DNA of 64,000 nt from Fragum whitleyi (Eukaryota > Mollusca > Bivalvia > Cardiida > Cardiidae): NCBI GenBank assembly GCA_948146395.1, contig OX411554.1:38975730-39039729 (forward strand), written 5' to 3'. The translations under genes and the position numbers were made by a program. This document shows, in pieces, positions 44,071 to 55,622 of this stretch (positions are counted from its first letter, which is position 1; the number at the start of each line of letters is the position of its first letter). Under the pieces are notes generated by a model that did not search any database, was not told the DNA's origin, and was given only the letters and a program-made list of their open reading frames with translations.

Positions 44071-46569
44071 ATGAATGGAATAATGTGTACGATAAATACA
44101 AGGAATTCATGGTTAGGTGGATAAGCCACCTTGATAAGAGTTTTATACTGTTAAAATGGCCTGGAAATTCTTTGAAGCATTTTAGCTCTCTATTGTTTCC
44201 AATTGAATGCAAAAGTACATTGCATGCAATCGTAGTTTTGCCAAGAAACTTTGCAATTCAGATCAATACTGAAAATTTACATGAGTATGACCATATTATA
44301 TTCAAATGAATAGAACATTGCCATTTACATTTTGATTTAGCTATCAAAGAGAGTAATATATGTTACATTTAAAAGACCCTTTTTTAGAAAAGGAAACATG
44401 CTTCCAAAGGACAATTAGATGCACACCAATTGTTATGCTCTTGAACATGATATGTTCTTACAAAAGTAAAGATTTTAGTAAAACAAAGTAACTTAAAAAA
44501 TGCTTTAACTTTGCACTAGATACAAACTACAAGTACTTTTTATGCAAAAAGAAACATATCTTAAATAGAATTAGAGCTTCTTTTATATCTTACATTCTGA
44601 AACATTAAATGAATAATGATAAATTGCTTAAGCAATAGAATTTTATCAATATCAAGCCCTCATTCATATACAACCCAAGACTTGATTCATAAAAATAAGA
44701 AAATTGCATGATGGGTCTATAAGTCGCATGCTTATAAGAGCTTTATAGGTGTAAATGTGCACATGGCTGGTGATTTAACATTCTATTTGCATTCCTGTTT
44801 GACATTGCTGGCTGACTTTCAATATACATGTACATGCAGTTTGTGTTAAAGTAAAGAAGAGAATTGGAAAATGCCCATTCTAATTAATATACTCATGGTT
44901 CTTTGGCATAACTCTCATATTTTTCTCATGTGCATAAGTACAAGACTCTTCTACTAACCATTCAGTTTTATTCTAACCACTTGGCCAACATCCCAGACAA
45001 ACAATTTGAAAAACATGCAGTTAAACCAAAATATCCATGTTAATCAAAGAGAAACAATAATTTTGATTTAAATGCCTACAGTATTGACACTAAAGTGCAT
45101 TTAAGATAATTGTGACTTGTTTCATACAAATGGTAACATACGTTACTAGATTAAGACCATCGGTATTCTGTTTTAAAACATCTATAGGCAACGAATAAAA
45201 CCATGCACGAAATTAGAGATAAATGATATACATGCTTAAGTGACTAAGTTATTTTGAAAAAAATTTCAATTAATTAAATTATTTTAGCTGTCATGCTGCA
45301 TTGTGTGATTGATAGATACGTAATTGCACTGAACAGATATTTCCCTATGATGAAATTAAACAATGGGTATAGTACAACACAAAGTACATATCCATATCTA
45401 TCAAAAAGCCAGTATTTGTATTGAATATTTCAAGATGTTTGTAATTTCTAATGTAAAATGATTATCAAGATCTGACCTGATTTAGATGGGTGTAGGTATT
45501 TTGATTTCAGCAATTGGGTATACATGTATTAATGATCTGGCTATTTCAAAATTATGATCTCAAATCTTGTTATCAAATTTTTAACCTTGTGGGATCCCGG
45601 ATGGGATACTACAAATGATACTAACTTCAAATTGTGTGATTTATCTATTTACATCAAAAGACAATATGTAAAAACTAGCAATTAATAAGAATTTCCTTCT
45701 TGGATGTTCAAAGATATAACATTGACTTCTCAATTAAGGTCTAAATTTTAATACCATAAGTGCTACGGGATCTTTGATCTTTTGTTTTGCATTCAGTACC
45801 GATGCATTTTCTAAGAAACAGAACTGAGAGCTATAAATTCAAAGAATTTTGATCCTTATTTTTAAAAAATAAAGCAGTTTAAACGGGTTTTGGTAAAATA
45901 TTTTCAGGTAACGTATGTTACAACAATACTTTACAGACATAAAGCATTTGTTGTTATAAGAACATCAGTTATAAATGATATTCTTGTTTTATTTTGCATG
46001 ATCAGAGAAGTAAATTGCACCTGCCATTCTCATTTCTGCTTATGAACGGCATATGAAATTACATTGTATTAAGGGCTTGAAATGACATGTGCTCAAATCT
46101 TTTCATTACTACATATAAAACAAGTAATATGCAGGCCTATATAAACTATATAAATATTAATTCATCATATTATCTTGTGAATTTTGCCAACAAGTGTTGA
46201 CTTTGAATATTTTTGGCGCCCAAATGCCAACATCTTTATATAGGCGAATATTGAGAAACAATTTTGTAATTGTAACGTATATTTCACCTTTTTTTCTTGA
46301 ATCAAACAGGATTATGTGGATGTGTTATCACCCATACTCAAGAATCATGTATGAGATAGTACTAAAAATCGCAATTTGCCCAAAGAATTTCACAAAATTG
46401 GAGCAAAATGTAGCATTTAATAAGGATCTAGGGTGGGTGATTTCAAAGTAACATATCTTACAAAAGCCCCATTCGCCAGAGTGCTAACATGTCTTATAAT
46501 GCTGCTTATACATGTACCTTTCAGAAAATCATAGTGTACAAAATTCCCCCTGGGGGGGGGGGGGGGGGA

Positions 46570-47098
46570 CAGGGGTCCTAGTAGCCTATAGTCTAGAAGG
46601 ATCAATCGGTGGAAAATCACGAAAGATCAATGTTCTTCTTTATTAACAGCCCATGTGTACCGGTAAATATACTTTTCATGGTCGTTACAGTTGTCTCCCT
46701 TGATTAGAGATAAAATGTCGTCTGAAATAGGCTAGTGCTGGGCGTTCAATCTTCCACGTATTCAAGATTAAATCCTCGGAAATATAAGTTTGGACTGCTT
46801 TTGCTTGTCACCAAGCTCCAAGAATTTTAAGACTATCTGAAAATTTCAACTGGATGAGGTAAAATCGGCATGGTCGGGATCAAGCGCCCTGAAAAAGTGC
46901 CACGTGGGGCTAGAAACAGATTCGCCATTTTTAATGTTACTTTTCGACAACCATCAAATTAATGAAAGGCTTGTTGAACAAATTTATATCCTACGATTCT
47001 AAGCTCACCTGAGCTCGAAGTGCTCATGGTGAGCTGGATCTATTGTGATCGAGCTATTTCCGAGCTATTTCCGGGCATTCGGTCGTCAATCAACATCT
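46570..47098. other. No gene recognised
   Basis: Unique-looking sequence leading into the tandem array at 47.1 kb. Confidence 0.45.
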
Positions 47099-48040
47099 TG
47101 TGTGTGCTCTAGAAGCCACATTTTTGGTCCCAATGTCTTGAAACTTGGTCAGAATATTTGTGAAATTGGGTCAAGGGGGCCAAAAATGGGGATAATGGGT
47201 CAAATCTTAGAAAAAACCTAATGTGTGCACTCTAGGGGCCACAATTTTTGCCCAAATGTCTCGAAACTTGGTCAGACTGTTTGTCTCCATCAAATCTCGT
47301 TAAATTTTGAAATTTGGTCAAGTAGGGTAAAAAAAAGGGTGGAGGGGTCAAATCTTAGAATAACCTTGTGTGCACTCTATCGGCCACATTTTTGGCTAAA
47401 ATGTCTTGAAACTTTTTCAGAATGTTTGTCTCCACCAAAAGTCTGTAAATTAGACATTTGGTCAAGTGGGATCACAAATGGGGTCAAGGTGTCAAATCTT
47501 GGAAATACTGTTTGTGCACTCTAGAGGCCACATTTTCGCCCAAATGTCTTGAATCTTGGTCAGAATGTTTGTCTCCAACAAATGTGAGTTAAGTTCAAAA
47601 TTGGGTCAAGTGGGGCAAAAAATTGGGTCAAATTTTAGAAATACTTTGTGTGCACTTTAGAGGCCACATTTTTAGCAAGAATGACTTTAAACTTGGTCAG
47701 AATGTTTGTCTCCATCAAATCTCAGTCAAGTTTGACATTGGGTCAAATTTGAATCAAGGGGTCAAATCTTGGAAAAACTATGTGTGTACTCTAGAGGCTG
47801 CTTTTTTGGCCCAAATGTCTTTAAGCTTGGTCAGAATGTTTGTCTCCATCAAATGTTGATAAAGTTAGACATGGGGTCAAGTGGGGTCAAAAATGGGTTC
47901 AAGTCCTGAGGTAATCTATTAAAAGATAAACCTTGTGTGCACTCTAGAGGCCACATTTTTAACCCGGATGACTTCAAACTTGGTCAAAATGTTTGTCTCT
48001 ATCAAATCTCAGTCAAGTTTGATATCGAGTCAATATTGCA
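47099..48040 (+). repeat. Tandem array, ~120-155 bp unit, 7 copies
   Basis: TGTGTGCACTCTAGAGGCCA starts (with variants) at 47099, 47222, 47367, 47510, 47647, 47780 and 47933. Each is followed by CCAAATGTCTTGAAACTTGG, TCAGAATGTTTGTCTCCA and GGGTCAAGTGGGGTCAAAAA. The reading frames here are repeat artefacts with no consistent frame. Confidence 0.9.
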
Positions 48041-48095
48041 TAGGTACTAACAAGGTTGGTAAAGACAGTCTAAAATCTTTTTTTCTCAACAAAAT

Positions 48096-48160
48096 CCCAT
48101 GTTGTGTATACTCATTGGAATTGTCTGAATTGGACAATTCCAATGAGCACCGACAACATA
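48096..48160. repeat. Hairpin with a 15-bp perfect inner stem
   Basis: CTCATTGGAATTGTC faces GACAATTCCAATGAG across TGAATTG, with outer CCCATGTTG/CGACAACAT pairing. Related to 28824-28887. Confidence 0.8.
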
Positions 48161-48480
48161 TAATTTGTGATATTCTAATTGAAATGCTCTGATCTAAAAT
48201 CCAATATACCCCCTCTATCTTAAGCTCTGAATTGAGTTCACATTAAACATTCAACAGTTCTGGCACATCATTTTCAAAGCTCATTTATGGCAAGTCAAAT
48301 GTTCCCATGTCAAGATCTGTAATTCTATTGTTTTCCCTAGATGTAATTAGGGTTTTAGGGTGATATAAATTTACAAAATAGGGTCTAAAGGACTCAGCCA
48401 TTGGGATCTTAAGGGTCCTAACATGAGGTTTGGGAGTCCCTGCTTTACATGAAGACCTTTTCTTTTAAAGCAATTATCTA
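48161..48480. other. No gene recognised
   Basis: GGACTCAGCCATTGGGATCT and GGGTCCTAACATGAGG near 48390-48440 faintly recall repeat H. Confidence 0.4.
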
Positions 48481-49502
48481 CGAGGGGTGTTCCAAAAGTT
48501 TGTGGACTGACGCCATATCTCAAAGACTACCTATCGTATGAATATGCAAATCATACCATCTTATTGCGCTTTCTTTTCTGTGCTTGGACTCCAAATTTGA
48601 TGAAAATACGTCGATCAGCAATCATTGTATGAGGGACCAAAGACATACACTGTACGCCAAGCGGCGCACACTGCAAGTTACTAATGGACATTGTTGAAGT
48701 CGAGATATTCAAAACAAAAACTGTAATTTAAAACTATACAATAAAGTCATCCAAAATTTTGATTGACTAAAAAATAATTGCTTAAGGTTTCATTACACAA
48801 TCAAAATTCAAATTATAGCGCTTTAACAACCAATCGTCAGGTGTCTTATATCCTTAATTTCTGGCTGGTAATTAAAGACCAGTTTTCACAAAAAAATGAT
48901 ACTTGAGCTTAATAAGATGCCAAAATAAAGTTTTATTACATTGCTCTTTTACAATTGCTTGTTAAAAAAGTGTCTTTGTGAAAATATTTTTTAGAAAATG
49001 CTTTATAAGGTGTCAGTGACAATGCATTCGATAACCAACTCTCATCAAATATCGATTTCTTTTACAGAACCCAATCCGAAGATATTTTTCTGACGTCTGT
49101 GTAGGATTATTTACTTTACCACCTATATTGGTTAAGGTATTTAATTCTTAAATCTTGTAAGGGAACATGTTTCAATCGATAAAATTTTCTGGAAAAGTCA
49201 TTCTGTCGTTATTGAAATAATATGCCATTTTCTAAGAAAATTATCTGAATATTAGGTAATAAAATTGGTGCTAAAGGCACTGAATGTATAAGCAAATAAC
49301 ACGAAATAAGTCTTTGCGCCACCTGACGCTATGTATGTCTCCATGGCAACGCCTGGTAAACGCATTATGTGGATTGATAGGATAAAAGTATTATACATTG
49401 GCTCCTAAATGTTTGATATTTATCATTTGCTAATTTCAACGATTTCCGTTGAACAGTTGTCGAGTTATGAATAAAGTCCACGGACTTCTATAACACCCCT
49501 CA
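48481..49502. mobile_element. Mariner-like TIR element, no intact transposase
   Basis: The left terminus CGAGGGGTGTTCCAAAAGTT and right terminus AGTCCACGGACTTCTATAAC-ACCCCTCA are inverted repeats with a few mismatches (TGTGGACT/AGTCCACG inside). TA dinucleotides flank it (48479-48480 and 49503-49504). The CGAGG...CCAAAAGTTT...GGACT style is typical of mariner ends. 1,022 bp would just fit a mariner gene, but no long frame survives on either strand. Confidence 0.8.
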
Positions 49503-49584
49503 TAGTTTATTTTGTGCGTTTAGAGCTATTTCCTGTTTAAAGGTTAAGAAAGTATTGGATACCTATAATAACTTGGCATGCAAA

Positions 49585-49760
49585 TTCAGGAAAGAATTGA
49601 AGACTGTTTAAAGGAGTCTTCAATTCTATTCTGAAGTTGATTCCAAGAGGGTCAAAGGGACTCAAATCAGACAGTTTGAGGGTCCTGGCTGCTTAATTGA
49701 GAGTCCCAGACTTATAATACCTGCGTCCCTTAAAACTGTGTGTAATGTCCCCTTGATTTG
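49585..49760 (+). repeat. Dispersed repeat H, copy 2
   Basis: AGGAAAGAATTGAAGACTG, GGAGTCTTCAATTCTATTCT, AGAGGGTCAAAGGGACTC, GTCCTGGCTGCTT and GAGTCCCAGACTTA. Same order as 25594-25770. Confidence 0.78.
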
Positions 49761-50084
49761 AAATAATTTGTGACATTCTTACAAAATTTGTGTGTCACAC
49801 TAACAGGGCAGTGGTTCTGAAATATTTTGAATGTCTGCTTGTCCACGGACAAGTAACAATCACAAACTGGCTTGTCCATATCTAAAACCTACTTGTAAAT
49901 TGAATTTTGAACTCTTCAAATTATCGAAAACAAAATTGATGTTGCTAAAAAAACTAATAGTGTCCTAGAAATAGACTTACTGTTCACATTGGATGACATG
50001 GAATTTCAGACAACAGCTAACTTTTTAAGAAGATATTTTTCTCCAGAGATATTTTAACTTTTTTGGGAAAAATTTAAACAAACC
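49761..50084. other. CTTGTCC-type repeat fragment
   Basis: CTGCTTGTCCACGGACAAGT (about 49836) and GGCTTGTCCATATC resemble the element at 54461-54811. Confidence 0.45.
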
Positions 50085-50167
50085 AATGGCTCAGCACAAA
50101 ACAGTTGTAACTACCTACATTTTGTATATGTTTACAGGCAGTTACAACTGTTTTGCACTGAGCCAAC
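50085..50167. repeat. Hairpin family G, copy 1
   Basis: TGGCTCAGCACAAAACAGTT and GTAACT face AGTTAC and AACTGTTTTGCACTGAGCCA. The ~80-bp unit is almost wholly palindromic. Confidence 0.88.
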
Positions 50168-50787
50168 GGAATCCTTCATTAAATTACACTTTGAGATTTT
50201 TCTCTCATTAATCTAATTTTAATGAGATTTTGGCAGAAAAATGAGAGAATCTCTCAATATCTCCAACAAAAATGATCCCTTCACAAACAATCTTGCTACC
50301 ATGGCTCAGAACTAAGGGAACAGTCTCAATTTTCATTAAAATTCAAGAACATTTATGACTGTTTATCTTCTGTTTAAAATACAAAAGAAACAGGATTTTT
50401 TGTCATCACCTTGGCATGGTTCGGCTTAGTGTTGCTATTGGCCTGAGGAGTTAGTGTTATCATTTGCATGACAAACATAAACCTTGGACATATTTCTGTT
50501 GTTATTGAAGATATCTTCATGAAACTTTGCATGTGTGTTCACCATCACGAGAGCTATTCACACCTCCAATGGGGACAGCAGTGAAAACATTTTGGTGAGA
50601 GTTATACCACTTTTTTTTACTTTTTTTCCTTATCCAGCAATTGCAGCCCAGCATTGTCACTCATGATCATTTGAGAAAATTGTGTAAAAATACGGCCCTG
50701 GAAGATGACTGCTTTTGAATGTTATCTTTATAAGACATGTTAATCCCAGGCTTCTCTCACTATTTTATCTCAAGCAAGAAAATACAT
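50168..50787. other. No gene; repeat M copy at 50480-50570
   Basis: GTTGTTATTGAAGATATCTT and CATGAAACTTTGCATGTGTG recur from 39365. The rest is unremarkable. Confidence 0.5.
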
Positions 50788-51037
50788 TAGTGACCCTTAA
50801 CGCCAAAAGGGACCAGCTGGGAATTCTATGAAATGAATTATTGAAAAAGAGATTTTATCCAGCATTGGTCAACCAGAAGTCGCATTTCAAAAATTCATTC
50901 ATTGGAAGGTAGATTGATCATTCTAGATTCATAAAATAAGCACGGTGCAAAAAGTTTCCACCTTAGTCAGTCTGTGTCTAGGGTCAACACGTTACGCACA
51001 ACCTAAATGGTCCCTTTTTGCGTGACGGATCACATTT
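50788..51037 (+). mobile_element. MITE family C, copy 5
   Basis: Left TAGTGACCCTTAACGCCAAA, right TTTTTGCGTGACGGATCACA, with AACCAGAAGTCGCATTTCAA inside. It lacks the insertions of copy 4 and so shows the empty sites. Confidence 0.83.
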
Positions 51038-51412
51038 ATGTTATACATTTTAGTGATTATTATATTTTTCAATTGATAATTTGTTATTTTTGCCCAAGCA
51101 TCTTAATTTATAATTGAATACCATATAGCAAAATTGCTGAAGGTATAATTTATAAACTAATGTACTCAAGGGGTTAAAGTCGTCATGGGAAAAGCCTAAA
51201 TTGACCCATCAATCAGCCTAGTGAACTGGAAAAACTCCTGTTGTGAATTATCAATAATATAGTATTATACTTTTGTATTAGTGATGGAAAATACCTGTAG
51301 GACAAAAGGTACATATCATTATAGGCTTTTTATTACAAAGCAATGTCAATTTTTTTGTCAGCCCGATTTTGGCATTTGCCGGACGATGTCATCTGGATCA
51401 AGGAATATTTAG
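51038..51412. other. No recognisable feature
   Basis: AT-rich, nothing seen. Confidence 0.45.
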
Positions 51413-51484
51413 ATGGCTTAGTGTAAAACAGTTGAAACTGTCTTTAAACATATATGAAGTTACAACTGTTTCGCGCTAAGCCAT
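51413..51484. repeat. Hairpin family G, copy 2
   Basis: ATGGCTTAGTGTAAAACAGT and TGAAACT face AGTTACAACTGTTTCGCG and CTAAGCCAT. Confidence 0.85.
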
Positions 51485-51838
51485 CGATTTACTGTGTTTT
51501 TTCTCCTTCTTTGACTGGTACCCTAAAAAGGACCTGTTCCCAATGCCAAAAAGTGACATTTTCTCCCAAAATCATAAAAAAATTCCCAGGTCAAGGACCT
51601 TTCTTAACTTTCCATTTTAAAAATTAAGATTCAAACATGTTGAGTCTCAGTTTCATCTTAATTTGAATGCCTTAAGAGGCAAGGAAAACTTTATTCTGGT
51701 AGTCAATTGTACATGATACAATTTTGTCTTAAACCACTATAATAAGATTTTCCCCAATTTTTTTTGAAAATAAGGCATTTTTTCCAATATGCCTGGTTTT
51801 GGAACTGCCTTTAAAAAGGCATTTATTATTACCTTTTT

Positions 51839-52560
51839 ATACGCCCGAAGGGTCGTATTTTGTTATGGCATCGGTCATCCGTCCGTCTGTCTGTCCGTCT
51901 GTCCGTCTGTTAGCAATTTTTTGTGTGCCCAACTCCTCCTAAACTATCAATGGGAATGAGCTGAAACTTGGCACAATTACTCCCTATGATGTCTAGTTGT
52001 GCATAAGACCTATGAAATTCAAATCGCTCAAGTCACTCCTGAGAAATCTTGAATTATCTGCCCTTGAATATAACCAAAATCACTGTTTTTTGTGTGCGCA
52101 ACTCCTAAACTATACATGGGAATGAGCTGAAACTACACACAATTATTCTCTATGATATCTAGTTGTGTATAAGACCTTTGAAATTCAAAACGCTCCAGTC
52201 ATTTCTACTAAATATATTTTCATATTTAAAGTAGTTCCTGATTTATCTGCCCTTTACTTCACAAAATAGTTTAAATTTACAGATTTTTTTGTGCATGTGT
52301 GTGCACAACTCCTACAAATTTAATTGGATTGAAATGAATCTTGCCATAATGTAACCCTGATATTTGGTTAAGCATAAGACTTCAGAAATTCAAAAAGCTT
52401 GGGTCTTTCTTGTATTATCTGCCCTTGAATTGATTGAACTTCACTATATTTCTTTTGTGAGCAACTGGTCACACTTTGAATTGGAATGAACTGAAACTTG
52501 CAAAATAACTGTTTGGCATATACTTGTGCATAAAATCATTTTCAATTTACACCCAAAAGG
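51839..52560 (+). repeat. GTCC-led tandem array, ~165-bp unit, ~4 copies
   Basis: ACGCCCGAAGGGTCGTATTT and a GTCCGTCTGTCTGTCC tract lead into units with GTGTGCCCAACTCCT, AATGAGCTGAAACTTGGCAC, CTAGTTGTGCATAAGACC and ATCTGCCCTTGAAT. Starts are near 51920, 52092, 52290 and 52452, decaying to the right. Confidence 0.8.
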
Positions 52561-53460
52561 TCATACTATGTTATGGCACCAGTTGTCTGTCTGTCTGTTT
52601 GAAATATTTTTAGCTATCATCCAAGCTTACGTTACTGACAAGCCCCATTGGGCTACAAATAATTAATTGCTATGACTCTATACATTGCTTCATTTGTTTC
52701 CCCTAGTCAGTTGGATATTGAATTGAATGTATGTTTATAAACATACCACATACCAAAATTGCAGACTGAATAACTAATTTAATGGCAAATAATCACCAAT
52801 ATGATGATGCATTTGAGCCTCAATAGAGATGAGTTCATGAGAATCTTGTACTAAAAAACTATCAGAAATTTCAGAGAGTGAAGATGTACTTTAAGATATT
52901 CAAATGATAATGTTACTGACTCAATTATTTGCAATTCAAAAAAGACAACGGAAAGTATTCTTAGATCTTTCTGTCAATGTTAATTCAAAGATTAAAGTCC
53001 TTATAAATACAGTTTTAATGCTCTAGTATTCTGTGTTATTATTCAACTGGGAGAAGAGGCTTAGCTGTGATGTAACTTGGCCAGTTTACTTTTCAATATT
53101 TTGGGTTCTTTCAAAAGTAAGTCTGCAATTATGTCAATGGGTGCAAATAAATGTACTAATAAAACCAAAGGATTAAAGTGCTCAGAGAAAGTGAACACAT
53201 TTCATCAAGCTGTAGTTACTAGGTTTTAGAATAGCACCAACAATTTATTCCCTGAAACACCTGCCTCCCTGTTTCACAGAGACACAATAAATTTTCGGCA
53301 TAAATGACATATTTTTTCCAACAAGGGAATCGTTTGATTGGTTTATCTCTGTTCTTAATCTTGAAAAGGTCAACATTGTTTCAATATGATATTTCGAGGA
53401 CAAGAAGTCTAGCTCTTGTCTTTTCCAGAAAATTTGTGTAAAACATTGGAAAAGTCATTG
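52561..53460. other. No recognisable feature
   Basis: AT-rich, nothing supported. Confidence 0.45.
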
Positions 53461-53720
53461 GTTTGTTTGTTTGTATGGGGTTTAATGCCACTCTCTACAT
53501 TGTAAAAGATTGTGCACCTTACCATGGTTCCTTTTTCCTGTCATTTCTCACACCAGTACAACCAAACCATTTTATCCAAGCCACCAACTGCTCATCCCGA
53601 TTAGGCTAATTAGTTATCATATCGCTGTTTCAGTGGGAAACAGTAAAAACTGCCTAAAAATATATATGCAGTTACAACTGTTTCGCACTGAGCCATTGAA
53701 ATGCCGATTGGTGGGAGAAA
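53461..53720 (-). mobile_element. SINE copy split by a family G hairpin
   Basis: GTTTGTTTGTTTGTATGGGG tail, TTGTGCACCTTACCATGG, TTTCTCACACCAGTACAACC and TAGTTATCAT. The G hairpin follows (about 53626-53698; AACAGTAAAAACTG...CAGTTACAACTGTTTCGCAC), then ATTGGTGGGAGAAA completes the SINE. The hairpin is therefore younger than the SINE. Confidence 0.75.
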
Positions 53721-53799
53721 ACTGACTTGTGTCACATTGACAAATATTGAATGAAAGTTAGTCAAGTGAGGGTTTTAACTCATAACCCTTACCTATAAG

Positions 53800-54078
53800 A
53801 GCAGCCGTCATAATGCAGTTGGTAGCGCATTGGACTGTCAGTCCAGAGGTCGCGGGTTTGATCCTCGACGGCGGCACTCATCCTTTCCTACTATTGGTCT
53901 TCCTACAATGGGTTGATAATTGTAGACCTATTTGAGATAGCAACTGGAGGCTAAGAAAGGATATGGTGGTAGTACTGGTGTGAGAAATGCCAGGAATCTA
54001 TTGTTAGGTGCTCAAGCTGCCACTATACGACTGTAATAATGTTTAAAGGGGGGTAAAACCCCATTCAAACAAACAAAA
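53800..54078 (+). mobile_element. tRNA-derived SINE, full length, (CAAA)n tail, 13-bp TSD
   Basis: Head 53801-53875 (GCAGCCG with CGGCGGC, box A TAATGCAGTTGGTAGCGC, anticodon loop CTGTCAG with GTC, box B GGTTTGATCC). The shared body follows, then the tail CCCCATTCAAACAAACAAAA. It is flanked by CCTTACCTATAAG (53787-53799) and CCTTACCACTAAG (54079-54091). The tail differs from the CAAT-type tail of the copy at 9567, so at least two subfamilies exist. Confidence 0.88.
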
Positions 54079-54091
54079 CCTTACCACTAAG

Positions 54092-54460
54092 CAGGCTTGG
54101 CTGTAGCTGGTCTTAATGTTATGAACTGAAATTTATCCCTGCAAGTTAATAAAGCATTTTGCATATCTTTAATGATGTCTAGACTGTAAGTAAAATTTTG
54201 ATGAGTAAGGAAATTATTGATTAGCAAAAAACCTGAAGTATATATCAAGGAATGTTAAAAAACTATTTAAGAGAATTTTATATATTATGTATGACATGAT
54301 GTGTGTGCCTTGCTATGCCCCATCTGTCTTACTATCTGTTCATTTTGCATGATACCAAGGTGAAGGTCATTTGACAAGGTTATTATGTCAAGGTCAAACT
54401 TTATGGTACCGAAAAAGTTAACAATAGCAATATCTTGGATGGCAAATGAATGATATGCAG
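54092..54460. other. No recognisable feature
   Basis: AT-rich, nothing seen. Confidence 0.45.
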
Positions 54461-54811
54461 GGGTGTGGAATTCCCATGCCCGACTTGTCTGGTTTGGGCT
54501 TTTGTACTTGAGGACAAGTAAATTTTTCTAAGCCACTTGTCCAAGGACAAGTAAATACCAGGGCAAATCTTGGAATGTTACTTAAAAGAATTAAGAGAGA
54601 AATCATCCTAATGTTCATATCATAGGGTAGAAAACATTGTTTTTAATGAAGAAAATGCTGGATACAAGCATTTTCTTCATCAAAAGGCAATGTTTTTTTC
54701 AATTTTTTCTATTTACTCTTTAGCGGACAAGTTCATTTTGATCCCAGACGAGTAGAAAATCCGCTTTTACTTTTCCAGGGACAAGTGGAGAAAACTTGTA
54801 TTTCCACACCC
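54461..54811. mobile_element. Short-TIR element with CTTGTCC dyads
   Basis: GGGTGTGGAA at 54461-54470 and TTCCACACCC at 54802-54811 are perfect inverted ends. ACTTGTCCAAGGACAAGT is an internal palindrome, and AATGAAGAAAATGCT...AGCATTTTCTTCAT is a second hairpin (about 54645-54690). Confidence 0.6.
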
Positions 54812-55620
54812 ATGATGTGCTTACAATTATTGACACACAGTACAAAAACCTGTGAAGTTCAGTTCACAATCACAGACAATAATTGTTTGGCTTGTACCTT
54901 TTCACTGGAGAGCTACTTCTACTCCAGGGCTCAATTATAATTTGTCAATAATATTGTGATAATACATCGATAATTGGAACTTACTTGCGTCATTGGCAAC
55001 TTTTATAGCTTGGCTTACATCCCAATTATAGACTTTTAATATGTTGATAATTTCGCTGTACTGCCCCCAACTCTTGTGTTGTGATATCTTAATGCTAAAT
55101 TTCAGTTTTGTTTCAAATGAATAGTCAGTTTTTAGTGACATACCACTCAGTCTTGCTAAATTTTTTCCATCAATGATAAAGTAGAAAGCACTTACCTTGG
55201 ACTAAAATCAAACTGCATATCTCTGCAGGCTGATCTTAGTCTATTCTGCATGCTAAATATTTATTTACAGCAGGAATTAATCAACAGCATAAGAAGGTTA
55301 ACAAGAGTGTCACCTACTGGTGCAATGCTCGACTGCCGGTGCTGGATAATGCAAAAATTCTCAGTAGAAAAGGGGCGATAACTCTTGCAAAAATGCTTCC
55401 AGAGTTATGCCCCTTGACAGTCTGGATAGCTCCGAAGATATCTTCACTAACAACAGAGATATGACCAAGGTTTAAGTTTGTCTCCCAACAACAATGCCAA
55501 TGCAAATGACACATGATGATCATAATACCTCGAGATTTCCCTTTTTAAAAACAGTAGTGCTAATAAAAGACCATATGATTGCACTGCAAGTTCAAGGATT
55601 ATGATAGGTGCCTATTTGTA
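54812..55620. other. No gene; two hairpins and repeat M (inverted)
   Basis: GGACTAAAATC...GCTGATCTTAGTC (55199-55242) is the same hairpin type as in the TTAA MITEs. AAGGGGCGATAACTCT faces AGAGTTATGCCCCTT (55370-55415). GAAGATATCTTCACTAACAA (about 55434) is repeat M reversed. Confidence 0.55.
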
Positions 55621-55622
55621 TA

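Larger units (their letters stand above)
42241..46569. mobile_element. Foldback-like element (~4.3 kb) with long repetitive inverted arms
   Basis: The left arm begins with a C run (42241-42252), then GGAATTTTGTAGACC, GACATGTTAGCACTCTGGCG, AGTGGGGCTTTTGTAAGATA and CGTTACTTTAAAG. The right arm holds the same blocks inverted, ending in a G run (46553-46569): ATCTTACAAAAGCCCCATTC, GCCAGAGTGCTAACATGTCT, GTACAAAATTCCCCC. The left arm continues as a decaying ~352-bp tandem repeat (42241, 42594, 42950, about 43310). The right arm has at least two motif positions with matching spacing. The AT-rich centre has no transposase frame. Foldback-type elements have long inverted arms of tandem repeats; assignment to that class is inference. 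Confidence 0.7.

Noticed and set aside
47225..48192. Three frames of 78-99 codons
   Set aside because: They lie in the tandem array. Unit length is not a multiple of three and no frame is kept across units.
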